Translations under genes and position numbers: made by a program | NCBI RefSeq assembly: GCF_025118155.1 | Contig: NW_026251397.1 | Span: forward strand, 269,501 to 333,500 | Direction: 5' to 3' | Source of the DNA: Cokeromyces recurvatus | Lineage: Eukaryota > Mucoromycota > Mucoromycetes > Mucorales > Mucoraceae | Length of the DNA stretch: 64,000 bases | Notes under the pieces: generated by a model | Database searches by the model: none | Told to the model about the DNA's origin: nothing | What the model saw: only the letters and a program-made list of their open reading frames with translations | Shown here: one piece after another, positions 12,250 to 25,291 of the stretch | Position numbering within the stretch: position 1 is the first letter of the stretch | How the letters are laid out: every line of letters begins with the position of its first letter

Positions 12250-13625
12250 TTATTCACAAATAAGTCGTAGTAATTCACTAGTTAACTTTGAGCTTACAGA
12301 AGTAGAAGCATTCATTGAGCCTAAATTAATTTCTGCAAAAGAACCAAATCCAATTTGTTTGAGGTATATTTGTGGATGATTATGACCAGAGTTAATAAAA
12401 GCGGGTTCAGAGCACGCAGTGACAAGAATTTTTTTAACTGCATTGAGTAAAGCAACATTTTCACTTGATACAACTATTGAACTCATTCTTGGTATAAGCG
12501 ATTCATACCTATGAAGATGTATATGTATATATATATATTTATATTAGAAACTTTATCAATCTTATAACGATTTGCGTATACATATATATATATATATATA
12601 TACTTACATTAAAGCGAATACTTCAGGTGTTGAGGTAGCAGCTTTTGAAAGAAGTTCATATAAAAATAAACGTTCTGCTTCATTTTCCATAAGACTTAGC
12701 ATACTAACTAAAAAGGAAACCAAAAGAATGCCCGTTGTATTATTGGGTATATCAATCGTTCGCCATATGAATGAATAAATATCATTTATTTCATTTATAT
12801 TGTCTACTTCAGTATCATTTAGACCAGCAAGACAAAGTAATTCCTGAAGGGCATCATTTTTAGCAGCAAGAGGTAAAAGCCCACACAGATAACCTAGACA
12901 CTTGGCATCAATCATGTTTGTTCGCATACTCGTTTTAGTTTCAATCTCTAAAAATGTAGTAAGACATGTAAAGATCATCTCTCGAGCATCTGAATTACGA
13001 ACATCTTTTAACAGGACCCCAGCGATAGCAAATGAAAACTGTGTCTTAAAGGAGAGACCTGAGGCTTCATCTATCTTTTCAGTTACTTCTTTAAATCGCT
13101 CTCGAGCCTTCATCAACACCTCCTCGATTGAATGAGAAATGAAGTATTCATGAGTATCCAGGGCCCGAAGTACAGCATCAAGTAGTTTCACAGCATGCGA
13201 AAAGATATGCACATGGTTCATTTGAATCATCGTCACAGCTAACCAGAACATAGATGTAAGGTATCTAGAGTTAGATGGAAGATTGTCAATGATATTTGTT
13301 AGACACATTAATATGCTGATAATCAAGTTGGGTGCCTTCTCATCGAATTTGGTTAACTCATTACGTAAAACAATCAGAATTTGATATAAAAGATCATCAT
13401 CTATTTCATCCTGTGCTAAACAACCAAGAACAATAAAGGCGCGAGGTTGAAGAGCAGGGTTAAATTGAAATGTCATGCTAGTTACTAAACTCATCCAGCG
13501 TGCACGCCATGTATTCGCAGTATCTATATTTGTATAATTAAATTAGTATTCTTTTATGTGTGTGTGTGTATGTGTGTGTGTATGTGTGTATGTAAACATA
13601 GAAACAAATATGGATCTCTCTCTTT

Positions 13626-13656
<31 letters not shown>

Positions 13657-16600
13657 TACCCTCCTAGTTATATATAGTTACTTATATCCGGTGCTGCAAA
13701 ACTAATGGCGTCCAACAGTAATCGAACAATGATTTCTAAAGATAAAAGATTCATATTTTCTGCATTATCTGTCAATGTTTCCTCTGTTATTGTAAATGCA
13801 TTGGCATATGATTTGCTAAGTCCAAAGTGAACACGATATTTGCCATCACATACATCATCGAGAATATATTTGAGCTTTTTCTATTAGAGGGGTTTATATT
13901 TTTGTTTGTCACGAGTCCATGGATACTATTGACTACCAGCTCATGAACGGATGAACGAATAAAGGTAGGGCCTGTTGAAACAACAAGAGATATGATATGA
14001 AAGACCTCTGCTTCATATGACTTTTTAATACTCTCTGAGTAAAACGATAGCATTAATATGAATCGTATCAGACATCCAATTTCAGTCCATGCTTGATGAC
14101 TAATTAATGTCTGTCGGCAATTCTGTGAAGTACTTGAGAGGGCACGACGGATACGATGAATCACTTTCCCGCGTATGCCATTACTATTCATAGTAACAAT
14201 AGTATCAGCCATCGCTTCAGCTTGAGGAGACCCAATTCCATTTTCAACAGAATATTGAACTAGAGCATCTAATATCAGATTATGAAGTTCCTCTATATCT
14301 TTCAAAGTTCTCCAAATTTTTCGTTGTACATACGGATAAACCTATGTAAGAAAGAAAAAAAAATGAATATTGAATAATTTGTATTTATTTAATATATTTG
14401 TATATGCATATATATATTACTCTTGATTTTTCCGTTGTCATGAGGATGAGTGATTGAAGTACTTCTTTTACTTTAGAAGGCTCTTGACCGAATGGTACAA
14501 GAGTGAAAAAAGTAAGATTCTTGAGCCAAGGTGCCATATATTCCAAAGTTAAGATTTGTCTAGAGGGTTCCGTACTTGATTTATTGAATCCTATTATACA
14601 TTCGTTTAAAAATTCTAACGTTAGATGAACTCCATTAGTGGCTAGATTTTCACTTATGTTGACAATAAAATCGACATTATTAAAAGGGACACATAAATCT
14701 ATAAAAAGTCAGAAAGGGACAAGCTTGTTAAAAAAAAAAAAAAAATCTTATGGAAGATGAAATTGTATTTACCTTTAATATTCATTAGCTTATGTTCAAC
14801 TCCAAATTTAAATGATATGCACAATGTGCAAAGTAGATTATAAGAAGCAGATCGAAGAGCAGAATCCTCACTTCCAAGGTTTAATAATGCTATATTCAAA
14901 ATACGACCTGGTACATCAGTTGGACGAATACCATTATTCGTTTCGGATAAATTTGTCTCAAAATGTTTTTTACGGTTCAAGAGATACTATCAAAAGAAAT
15001 TATATATACAAGTATATATTTATATATATGTATATGCGCGTATTTTTTTTTTATATATACCTTGTAAACTTCCTCTCTATTAGGAACCATAAAAATCATG
15101 GTCGTTTTTCTAGTGTTAAAAGTAATATGAATTTCTCCCCCAGTTGTAGACTTGCTGGTAGATGATACAGGAGGTAAATAAATGTCAACAATATCAATCA
15201 TACCAAACACATTGTTCAAAACCGTGTTTAAGCTCCAAAATATTTCTTGCTCACGTAACTATGTATAAAAAAAAAAAAGGATTTTAAATTAAAGTCATTT
15301 TATATATAAATGTATATATCATAATTTACCGTTGTAACTATAAAATATTCTGATCCTATTTTGATTTTAATAGGTATCGTAACTTTATAATTAGTTACAA
15401 GGAAAGCAGTTGTGATTGTCATGCCCATTTCCTTTTCTATTTCAACTTGAATGACAAACGATATTAGTATAGTTTAATATAAATATATATGTATATATAT
15501 ATATTACATACATGTATCCTTCGGTAATCTGATTTCTGACAAAGCAATATGTTGCAGTAGCTCATTGATAGTAGTTGCAAAACGGGTTCTTTTCACTAAT
15601 TTGTTAGTCAATACTCTAGGGAGTTTTCGAACGTATTGTTGCATATGAAAGTTGGGATTAAATAGATGTAGCATTACTAAATAGTCGTTCATTTCACTAA
15701 ATACAAGTTGAAAAAATTGATTCATCCAGTGGACAGGGATTTCAATATCTTCACTGAAGCGCGATAAATCAAAAAGCAATTCAAAAGGATGATTAAGATA
15801 AGGTTCCATAATCTATAAAATAAAAAAAAAAAAAAGTTTCATTACATAAATTTCATTCTCTCTTTTTGTGTATGTGTATGTATGTTTAAGTTACTCTAAG
15901 CATATAATAAACCAATAATTCAAAGTCAAAGTTTTCTCCTATCACATGCCGACTGATAAAATAAAACACAGGTCGACCACCTTTCGAAACCCCACCTTGA
16001 TAAAAGACATTCAAGGAACTTATCGCGCTTAAATCACGATACTTGTTTCTTCGCATAAATTCACTATAATAATGATTGTTGTTAACGACAGTAAAATTTC
16101 GTATGGCTGAAAATTCATTTTGTGCGATTTCAGATGGGGGTCCAAGTTGAGCAAGTAAATTTGAAAATTGATCCATAATTCGTTTCCATTCAAGTAATTT
16201 TTGAGTATCTGTACCCGTCTTAGCACGACGAAAGGAAAGATCCCTTGACATTTTATCAAGATTATCTGATAGATAACGATGCAGCTTCATATACGCTATT
16301 GTATCCATCCGCACACCTCTGGATTCAAATTTATTTGTATCTGGCACAGCTGAGATCTCACGTAAAAAAGTAGCTACTCGATACAAGTTGCTTGTGATAA
16401 AATCGTTTAATGATATCAAATGAGTATCCCTGGCACCAAACATGGTATTATTTGCCAAATTTTGCATCATGCGTGTGGATTGGAGAAGTAACTTTCGTAC
16501 CATGATCGACTTTGGTAGAGCTGTCTTTGCAAATCCTGAATTCTCTGGTGTTAATATTGCAGGATTGAAGAGTCTCAAAAACACAAATCCACCAACCGCT

Positions 16601-19600
16601 GCTTTGGATGCATCTGGAAATCGTTTATTGACAGCATCAACCATTAAGGCTAGCTCTTGGCGGAATAATCTATAATAGTAATAATATAGATATGATGAAT
16701 AGAGACTCAAAATCAATAAAGGAAAAAAAAAGAAAAAGAAAGAAGAGGTGGTATATTTACTTTGGTGCATTTGCTGCTGAATTGCATATGGCATTTAAGA
16801 AAATTTCGGTGGCACGACATACATTCTGCTTATTAGTTAAAATACTTTCATTGGGTCCAATTTTTTGAGGATCCATTTCCCATGTAAGATTTTCTTCAGG
16901 TAATGCATTAATACGTTCCATAGCTGGTTGAAGAGTGAATCGAATATAATCAACACAGGTGTCACGAGCGAATATAGATAGGATTTTAGTTGCCATATTT
17001 GTAGCCCTGAATAACGTTGATTCTTGTTCTATATGAAATACATTAATTCAATTTTTATCTATTGCTAATAATAATAATAATAATGTTTTTTTTTGTCATA
17101 CGTGTTGCAAGTACTTCTCTAGTAATAATAGCCTTTAATAATACAAGCACTTTACTACGTGATTCAAAGCAGTTTAATAACACCTGAGCTATACCATCTG
17201 CATTAGATGAAGGGCAAACATCACAAAGTGATAATGCGACATCAATATTAGATTCAACAAGTATCTTATTTACAAAAGAAAAAAAATAGATAAATAAATT
17301 AATATGTATTATTAGAAATAAATCAAATATTATAACAAATACCTCAACTAACTTTTCATAACGGTTAGTGATAATATTTTCTGCTAATGTTTCAAATTGC
17401 GCTCCTTGATTTAAAATATTGGACAAAACTTGCATAAAAGCTGCTCTTGTACGTGTATCTTCATGATAACCCATTGCTAAAGTTAATTTTAGTCCTGAGT
17501 CAACATTGGCGCTTAAAATATTGGATATAGCATTAACAACAGATTCCTTTAATGGCCCCCAATATTGATAAGTGTCTGAGGATTTTATTGAAGCATTATT
17601 AGTATTATAGATTGAATCAGACTGTGTAGTTATATTTACTTCTGCCTGAATAATAAACAAATAATATATAAATAATATAGATGTATATATGTATAACTTT
17701 TACTGATTATAGATTACCTCGTATTGATGACATATATCCAAAAGTTGAGTAAAATATACAAAATATTTTTGGAATAATCTGTTCTTATTCATGCTTCGAT
17801 CTGTATCTCTGGGTTGATCTGTTGATTGAAGAGGTAATTTGTGTAGAATGGCTACGATAGCCTGTAAGCAAACATGATCCAGATCTCTTTGTATCTCTTT
17901 ATTTTGAGAATTATTAGAAATAATAGAATTTTTGCTCATAACTTGCTAGTATATATATATATATATATATATATTTATGTAGATTTATGTATAGGGATGT
18001 ATATATCAACTATTATGGTAGATACTGTAGTATAAATTTGACTTACCAAATTAAAATCACTAGTCCATTCAATAATAGTCTCTAATAATTTATTTCTAAC
18101 TCGAACATCATCACGTAAGATGACCTGCTCCTTCTTCAACATTAAGACTTCAGTAAGATGGCACATCATAATCATGATCCTCATTGTTGTGTATTTTCCT
18201 TGTGGTAAATGATTGATATAGTTTGCTAACTGAATTATTAATGTGCTAAAATCAATATTGAGCAAACAATCATTTGGATCTGTTAACCTATCTAATATCA
18301 TCTTCAAGACTAAAACTGTTTGTTCGATAAATAGTGTGTTTGTATTGTCGAAAATAACATCTCCATTCGATGCAAAGCAATCATTCATGGTAGCCTCTAA
18401 ATGACGAAAGAGAATACCATAAAGTGAAGGAGATAAATCTCCGCCCAATGTATCCTTTACACTTTCTCGAATGATGACATTTTCAGAAGTCAATAAATAA
18501 ATCATTTCTTCTATAAATTTTTCAACCATAAGTTTAGGAGATGAGCTAGAAGATATCATTCGATTTGCAGTTGTCAGGTTATTGTTATTAACATCATTAT
18601 TATTTTTGGACCACTTTGTATCATCTATTGAATCGCTTTCAGCAGCCGCTATGTCAGCAGCTAAACGACTCCCCCCTAAGGCAGCTAAAAATCCTGTATA
18701 ATTCTGCCATTCTGTTTGCTTTTCATCATCTGTTTTGATCCAGCCTACTGGAATAGGGGCTGCAGAACGTACTGAAGATGTTCTTGGCCTCTCATGACGA
18801 ACTAAACCACCAATTTTCTTTACAGATGAAGCAGAAGAAGATAATGATATAGTCGAATTAACTACAATGTCATTCAAACCGCGTAAGGAAGAAGTATTCA
18901 TACCAAATCGACTAACAATCTGAGTTAGGGCCTTCCATCTTTTCCAAATCTCTTCCCAAGCAGCAAGAACGCCTGAGGTAGGAGTCATGATCATTCTTAA
19001 ATATTTTCGCACACGTTTCTGCTGAGCTTTCCTACCTACAAATGGTAGTTGTTTACGAAAACTGTGGTTAGGGAAAGGTTCTTCATACGAAAGATCTTCA
19101 TAAATTTTTATAATGTTAGTATTAACTCCTGATATTAAACTTTGGCTACTACGGGAAGATGTAAAAATGAGACTATCTTCATCTATTAGCTTTGCTTCTT
19201 TACACAAATAGCTCAAGCATTTTATTGCCTTTGAGCAAATATCGGGTATAGAAGAACATAGTGATACTAGCAAAGCAGTTTCAAGTGCTATGCTAGTCTG
19301 TAAACGTTCACAAGCGTCTGCTGTTTCAATTACAGTATCCTAGAAGGACAATAAGATAATTATAATAATAATAATATTATTATTACTTGCTTACTTATCG
19401 TTTTTATTCATTCATTTTTTTTTTTTTTTTTTTTTTTTACGTACCATCATGGTGTCTAAAAATTCATTCCGTGAAATTAATATTTTTGTCAAAAGATCAA
19501 GATATGACTTTAATAATTCTTCATTTTGCCGATTATCTAGAATTTGACGAGTAACACAAAGTACAGTTTGGGATGATATTTTCCAAAAATTGTTAATCAA

Positions 19601-22173
19601 TGTTGAAGAAGGTCCCCAATGTTTAATATAAGATGGATCATGTAATTGGATAAGACAATCAATAGCATTTCGTCTAATTCGTCTGTCGTTATGTTTCATG
19701 AGTTGAATCATTGAGGCCATAACAGCAGCATTACCATAAACACGTTCATAATCCTCAGCTCCACTCTATATTTAATGTATTGTTTTTTAGTTAAATTGCT
19801 AATACTAGTATGTAGAAAAAAAAAAGACTTTAATTACCATCAAAGCACATAAAGGATCTAATCTGAATAATTTGAGCAAGTTTTTTAATAGTGCTGTTAG
19901 TTGTTGTTGTTGAATTTTCTTTTCTCCATTACTGACATTAGCGTTATTATTGATATTATTTAATTTCTTATTAGATCCAGAAGTGGTTGTAGTGGTAGAT
20001 ATACTCTCAGATCGAGAAAGAGTTAAATTTCTTATTGTATTAATTTCCTTTTTAATAGTTTCAATAAAGATACGTCTTAGAGGTGTACAAATAGAGCTAT
20101 ACATTGAGCTGATTGTAGGATTCCATGGTAACGGGTGCTCATCCACTACAATACTTAAGCAAGCAGTGACAAAAGCTAATTTGAAGACCACTGAAATGGC
20201 TGTATCAGAACTAGTACCATTTTCTTCCAATGGTGACGATGCCGAAAATAAAGTTGGAATTAAGTTATTCAGCGCCTTTTTTGGGTCAAGTTGTAATGAT
20301 GCAAGAAAATAGTCTGATATTAAAGTATAATTATTAGAGATATAGTCCAAACTTGAAGGTAAAGTGTTTGATGAAGACAATCGTAGGTAATCCCATACTT
20401 TTTCTCTTAGCGCATGCTCTACATCCTCTACAACATGCCGTAATACAGAATCATCTTTTGGAGAGATATAGGTTGCTGCTTTACAAATATCTACATAACA
20501 AGTGATAGCAATTTCCTGTGTCCGTGTAGACTGAAGTGCTTTTCTTAACTGACGAGGAAATGCAGTCTATATGTATATATATTTATATACATAAAGGATC
20601 TTTAATAACATAACAGACTAACTATTTTCTTTTTTCATCTTATTTAAATGCACTTACTCTTTTATTTTGTAAACCTCGATCATCTAAAAAAGCCTGAACT
20701 AGAAAATTGGGAGTTAAAATCAATAAAATGGTTTGCAATGGCCATAATATAGATTTTTTGTAAGTGCTATCCGCAGCCATGCTACATATATCGAATAAAA
20801 CCTCTGAACCGACTAATGTTTTACTACTAATATTCGTATATATTTCTATAAATTGATAAGGTTTCATTTCTATCCATTTCCAAATCGCTATTCTTATCAT
20901 TTTTGCAAATAACAATTTGCCCTGAATCTTCATATTCAGAAAACATGTCTTGAAATCTATATACATATATATATATTTATATGAAAACACATATATGCAC
21001 ACACATTTAGTGAAAATAAGAATAGAATGATATAGCGTTTTTATTTTCTTACCTGATAAAATCATTTGTAATTTTGACATGTTCAAACATGCAAAAGCTA
21101 ATATTCTCACATCAGGTGGAATCAGTTCGGAATTTTCATTGATACTTGCAAGGACATTAACAGCATTTTTTACCCTTGCATAATAAGAATTCCAATTACT
21201 TGCACTAATATAATATAAAATTTTTCCTGATACCGAATATATCTTACGTATATGTTCTATCATTTGGTGGTCCAACTTTGAAGTATTATGATGAATTAAA
21301 CCTTCATTTGCCTGTTCAGAGGATGATAGTATATTTAGGATCTGATCATTTCGCTCTTCAAGGACATGCATTTGGTTCAAGAACCGAATCAAAAGTGATA
21401 ATAAAAATGTAGCTAATGCTTCATCAAGTGGTGGAGGATCGATATGGATCGAACTCCCTTTCTTTAAAGTAGTTATTTGTGGTATAGATAACTTAGTTGG
21501 AATTGATGTAGTGGTGGTAGTGGAAGTGGAAGCAGAAGAATTATCACTGGCTCCATTACTGCTATTCGTAGTTTCGGTATATGTACCTGTGGCAGCGGCA
21601 GCAGCAGCGGCTTCTTCGGTAATATTCGTTTCATGTGATATTCGTATTGATTGCTTTCGATACCAAGACCAATAATGCTTAAAACATGCTGATAAAAGTC
21701 GAAGAATATATAATTGAGATTGAAGTATATCAGGAGGAATATAAGGATCATTAAGTGTTTGAGTGGTAGTAGGTTGAATATTCTATTAAAAAAAAAATAA
21801 ACAATAATATATTCAGTGATAAGAGCATCTTTAATTTACTAAATTTATACCTTGGATATTGGCTCCAAAACAAGAGCAAGCTGCTTAATAATAATAGGCA
21901 ATTTATGAATAGATAATTCAATGATCGTGGCAACTATTCACAACATTTTTTTTTTTTAGTAACTTATAAAAAAATATATTACATAATGTTTCGTACCTGT
22001 TTGCTGAGCTATTGGATCTTGCTCTAAAACTTCAATTGATTTACCCGAGTTATTAATGGGCAACTATCAAAAGTGTATAAATAATACAGATACATATTAT
22101 ATATAAAATAAAATCTTACTCGAATTTCAATTCGTTTTATTAAACTTGTTATTAGTTTAGTATTCGTTTTCAT
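12250..22173 (-). CDS. NF1: Neurofibromin-type Ras GTPase-activating protein
   Basis: Large RasGAP that switches off Ras; yeast counterparts are Ira1/Ira2. About twenty exons across 9.9 kb start at MKTNTKLITSLIKRIEIR (22173). N-terminal neurofibromin region: WPLQTILLILTPNF near 20740. The GAP domain (about 17060-16350) has the arginine-finger segment ESTLFRATNMATKIL with Arg codon at 17008-17006, then the FLRLFNPAILTP signature near 16580. A Sec14-PH module follows (VFYQGGVSKGGRPVFYFISR near 15980). The C-terminal HEAT-like region includes FNPALQPRAFIVLGCLAQ near 13430, which matches human neurofibromin FQYNPSLQPRALVVFGC. It ends RLICE-stop, much shorter than the human tail. Frame is lost once, near 13876-13880, where either a missing A in a homopolymer or a very short intron must be assumed. 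Introns carry TG, TC and AT repeats. Confidence 0.95.
13533..13690. repeat. TG/TC/CA microsatellites in NF1 intron
   Basis: Mixed TGTG, TCTC and CACA dinucleotide tracts fill the intron between two NF1 exons (about 13557-13655). Confidence 0.85.
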
Positions 22174-22260
22174 TATTTAGAAAGAAAAAAAAATGGGTCG
22201 AGAAAAAAAAAGGTTATTTAATATTTATTAATTTTTTTTTTCTTTTGCTAGCACCGAGTA

Positions 22261-22303
<43 letters not shown>

Positions 22304-22528
22304 ATAAAAGATATGTGGCTATTTGTAGTTCAGATAGTCTATTTGTGCATCAATTCTTTATAAAAAAAATTATATTAAAAGTTCGACAAGTTAAAACCTT
22401 TTTCATTTTAATTTTCTACAACTTAAAAAGTTCCCATTGCTCTTTATATAATATAGCTAGAAACTGATATGGCCAAATATTTAGAAAAGCTTCATAGGCA
22501 TTAAAATAGCATTTAATTTATGTCTTTC

Positions 22529-22570
<42 letters not shown>

Positions 22571-23540
22571 GTATTAAGCTTTACTTGTTATTCTATAGTA
22601 ACTGGATTTTACTTTAAAACTAATAGAAAGGATGTTGATTAATTGACTCTGCGATTTATAATTAATCGGCGCAGATCAATCTTACACAATAAAGAAGTTG
22701 AGCACCAGCATTTTTAATATAATTAAAACCTTAGATAATACTGAAATCGTAACTATCAGCTTAATACAGTGCCATCAGCGAATATTACATTATAATTCGT
22801 AGTATATGATGCTTCTTCTTCAGAATTTCTCACAACAAGGGTACGTAGCAATCATAATGACTCAGCAAATAAAGAATGTACAACCTCACTTGACTACTCC
22901 GATATCTTTTGTAACTAATCTGTGTATTCCGTGTAGCTAGTCTGTCATATATTTTATATGAGTAAATTGTACAGTAAGCAATAGTTTCATTAGTCCCTAA
23001 AGAAATTTGAAATGCCTCTATGAATGTCCAGATAGATGTGCGGATATTTCAAAGAGATACCAATGGGAATGACATTATATTTTATATATTATCAAACTTA
23101 AAGATAAAACATGTCATATCCTTAAATTTCTTACTTTTCAATACGCTTTATCTGAAGGCTACTGCATTCTATATCAAAATATCACTAAAGTCTTTCTGTA
23201 TACAAGATCATGATTTGATGAAAAATAACGATAAATAACCAATACTATTAACTTTACTGTAATGATACATTTTCTTCTTTTTACATAAAGAAATGGGAAC
23301 TGTTCTAGAATATACATGTGTATCGGATTTTGCAAATGAATTTGCGTCCTAAGTCTTTTTATTTTTTATTTTTTTGCGGCTCGGTTTTTGCAGGTCCAGT
23401 AGGATTTTATTTATGTTCAAGTATATCATGGATGTATTTGCCAAAACTAACTATAACATTGGTTTTAAAGCTAAGCAACTATCTAAGAAACTAAGACGGT
23501 AATTTATCCAACCTCTGCAATCTTCCTTTGACACTTCAGC
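22174..23540. other. Intergenic upstream of NF1
   Basis: Contains the NF1 promoter side: an A40 run at 22262-22301 (poly-T on the coding strand) lies about 90 bp upstream of the start codon. An AT/GT dinucleotide microsatellite lies at 22530-22568. From about 22600 to 23540 the base composition is less skewed and may be transposon-derived, but no protein similarity is readable. A 72-codon frame at 23020-23238 shows no family features. Confidence 0.55.
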
Positions 23541-23548
23541 TGCGGAAT

Positions 23549-24735
23549 CTATGATCTTATGTGATAAATTGCCTGCGAATGTAAGGTGTCCCCTTCTAAC
23601 GCTAGCTTTGACTTTTGACCAAAAAAGAGTTTAATAGGATTTAAAAACGGTAAATATGAGGGGAAAATGTACGGGGATATATATTTATGATTCCTTATTG
23701 CTTCGTCTATTTTAGTGGTCTTATGGATTGTAGTATTACTCATTGCCAGATAATGGCTTAAAAATAGTTTACATATAAAAGTAAGATAATTATTTCAGAG
23801 TAGTTATTTTTTTTTTACTTACCTTTCATGTTATGAGCATCTAAAGGATCCATAATCCCATTGGTGAATTTCAGAAAATAATCTGAAATTGTTTTTACTC
23901 TGGCAACAACATTTTCTGTTGTAGCAAAATTATCATTATTTTTTTTTTTTTTTTTTTTGGGACTCTTTCTTCTTTAAAATTGTTTTGGGTCTATTTTAAC
24001 TTCGAATCAATGACTCCTTCTTCACAAATAGCTCAAGTATAAAGACTGATACGCCTCTATTCGCCGGAACTTTTGTTTTTGTTAGCACTCCGATTTTTTG
24101 AATGCCCAAAATCGCGACAAAGATGCATAATCGAAGCCGGCTTTGTCAATAAAAAATGCAGTTTGAGAGTCGGTCCAACTTTTTCATTCGCTTGCTATTC
24201 CAAGACTTTCTCTCTTTTCGCTTGAATTGTTTACATTTTAGTTCTTGCTTTTTTGATTTTCTCTAGTTTCTTCAACGTAAAAGTAGCGTGCTGAACAAGA
24301 TGTCTATGAATATTAGATAAATTAATTGATCCAAGGTCAGGAAATGCTCCAAGAAGTACATCTTTAACCTCTCATAAAATAGAATTTTATCCTGAATCGT
24401 AATAGTTGATCAAAAACTTTATATGTTGAGGAAAAAGCCTTTTATTGTTACTACCTTTAAATGAGTTCTTGATACCCGGTAGCCATTTATGTTCGTCTTT
24501 GCGAAATATTTTCTTACACAATTTTTGAACAGTTCTCACAACTATTCCAGATAATCTTCCTGCAGCTGCAGCAGTAAGCCCTTGAAACATAACATAGTCT
24601 AGCATTCCTTGTATTTGTGCTCAGGTATACATACTGTATGAGCCTCTTACAGTTGCATTATTTGTTTGCTTTTTATTTTTAAGCTCCAGTTTCTCCTTCA
24701 GAGATATTTATACTACTGCATCAGAAACAGTTAGA
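23549..24735 (-). pseudogene. Degenerate IS630/Tc1-mariner-like DDE transposase
   Basis: Relic of a cut-and-paste transposase, read on the minus strand in several broken frames. The order of pieces matches a full protein. The N-terminal helix-turn-helix reads YVMFQGLTAAAAGRLSGIVV and ends with LFPQHIKFLINYYD (24605-24387). A second HTH-like piece is SNIHRHLVQHATFTLKKLEK (near 24300). The first catalytic Asp lies in FFIDKAGFDY (near 24150). Next comes DYFLKFTNGIMDPLDAHNMKG (near 23880), and the C-terminal piece is FPSYLPFLNPIKLFF (near 23660). Family members normally have DN after the second strand and LNPIE. Here the aligned residues read AMSNTTIHK and LNPIK, so the second Asp and the Glu are both lost. 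There are also several stops and frameshifts. Clearly dead. Confidence 0.8.
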
Positions 24736-25237
24736 TTATTAGATGAGATTTTTTGTCAACGATCTAAGAATTGGGTGAGAGTCATTCTTTGCCTTAAGAA
24801 ATTATTATTTGTCTCTTCATTTTGTTTTTTTTTTCTTAGTATCAGGAATCCAATATATACACTCTGTCTGCAAGGTATTATAAAGACCTATCTCCTGTTT
24901 ATCAGATATATCCATAAGTTTTGCTGGCTAGAAATTATCGTTTATATTAAAGCCATGAAGCTACTCTGGAGAAATTTGAGATACACTTATACCGAAATAA
25001 TATAGATTAATAAAAAGAAAGAGCTAAAGAAACGTACATTTCGACATTATTGTAAGTTTAAGAATAAAGTTTTTACATTTCTCTGCCCAATCGCGACGCA
25101 AATTCATCCACAAAATCCAATATGTATGTGTGTATATATAGTATTTAGCAGATTATTTGAATTTTATTCGGGATACATATTATTATAGACATTTAAACTT
25201 CTTTTGTTAATCACCCCTAGTAAAAACCCAGATTTGG

Positions 25238-25285
<48 letters not shown>

Positions 25286-25291
25286 CCTTAC
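24736..25291. other. Intergenic, GatB promoter region
   Basis: Spacer between the transposase relic and GatB. A T47 tract (25239-25285) lies six bases before the GatB start codon. Otherwise AT-rich, with no gene recognised. Confidence 0.6.

Noticed and set aside
22530..22568. Possible Z-DNA or regulatory GT repeat
   Set aside because: Ordinary AT/GT microsatellite; nothing ties it to a gene.
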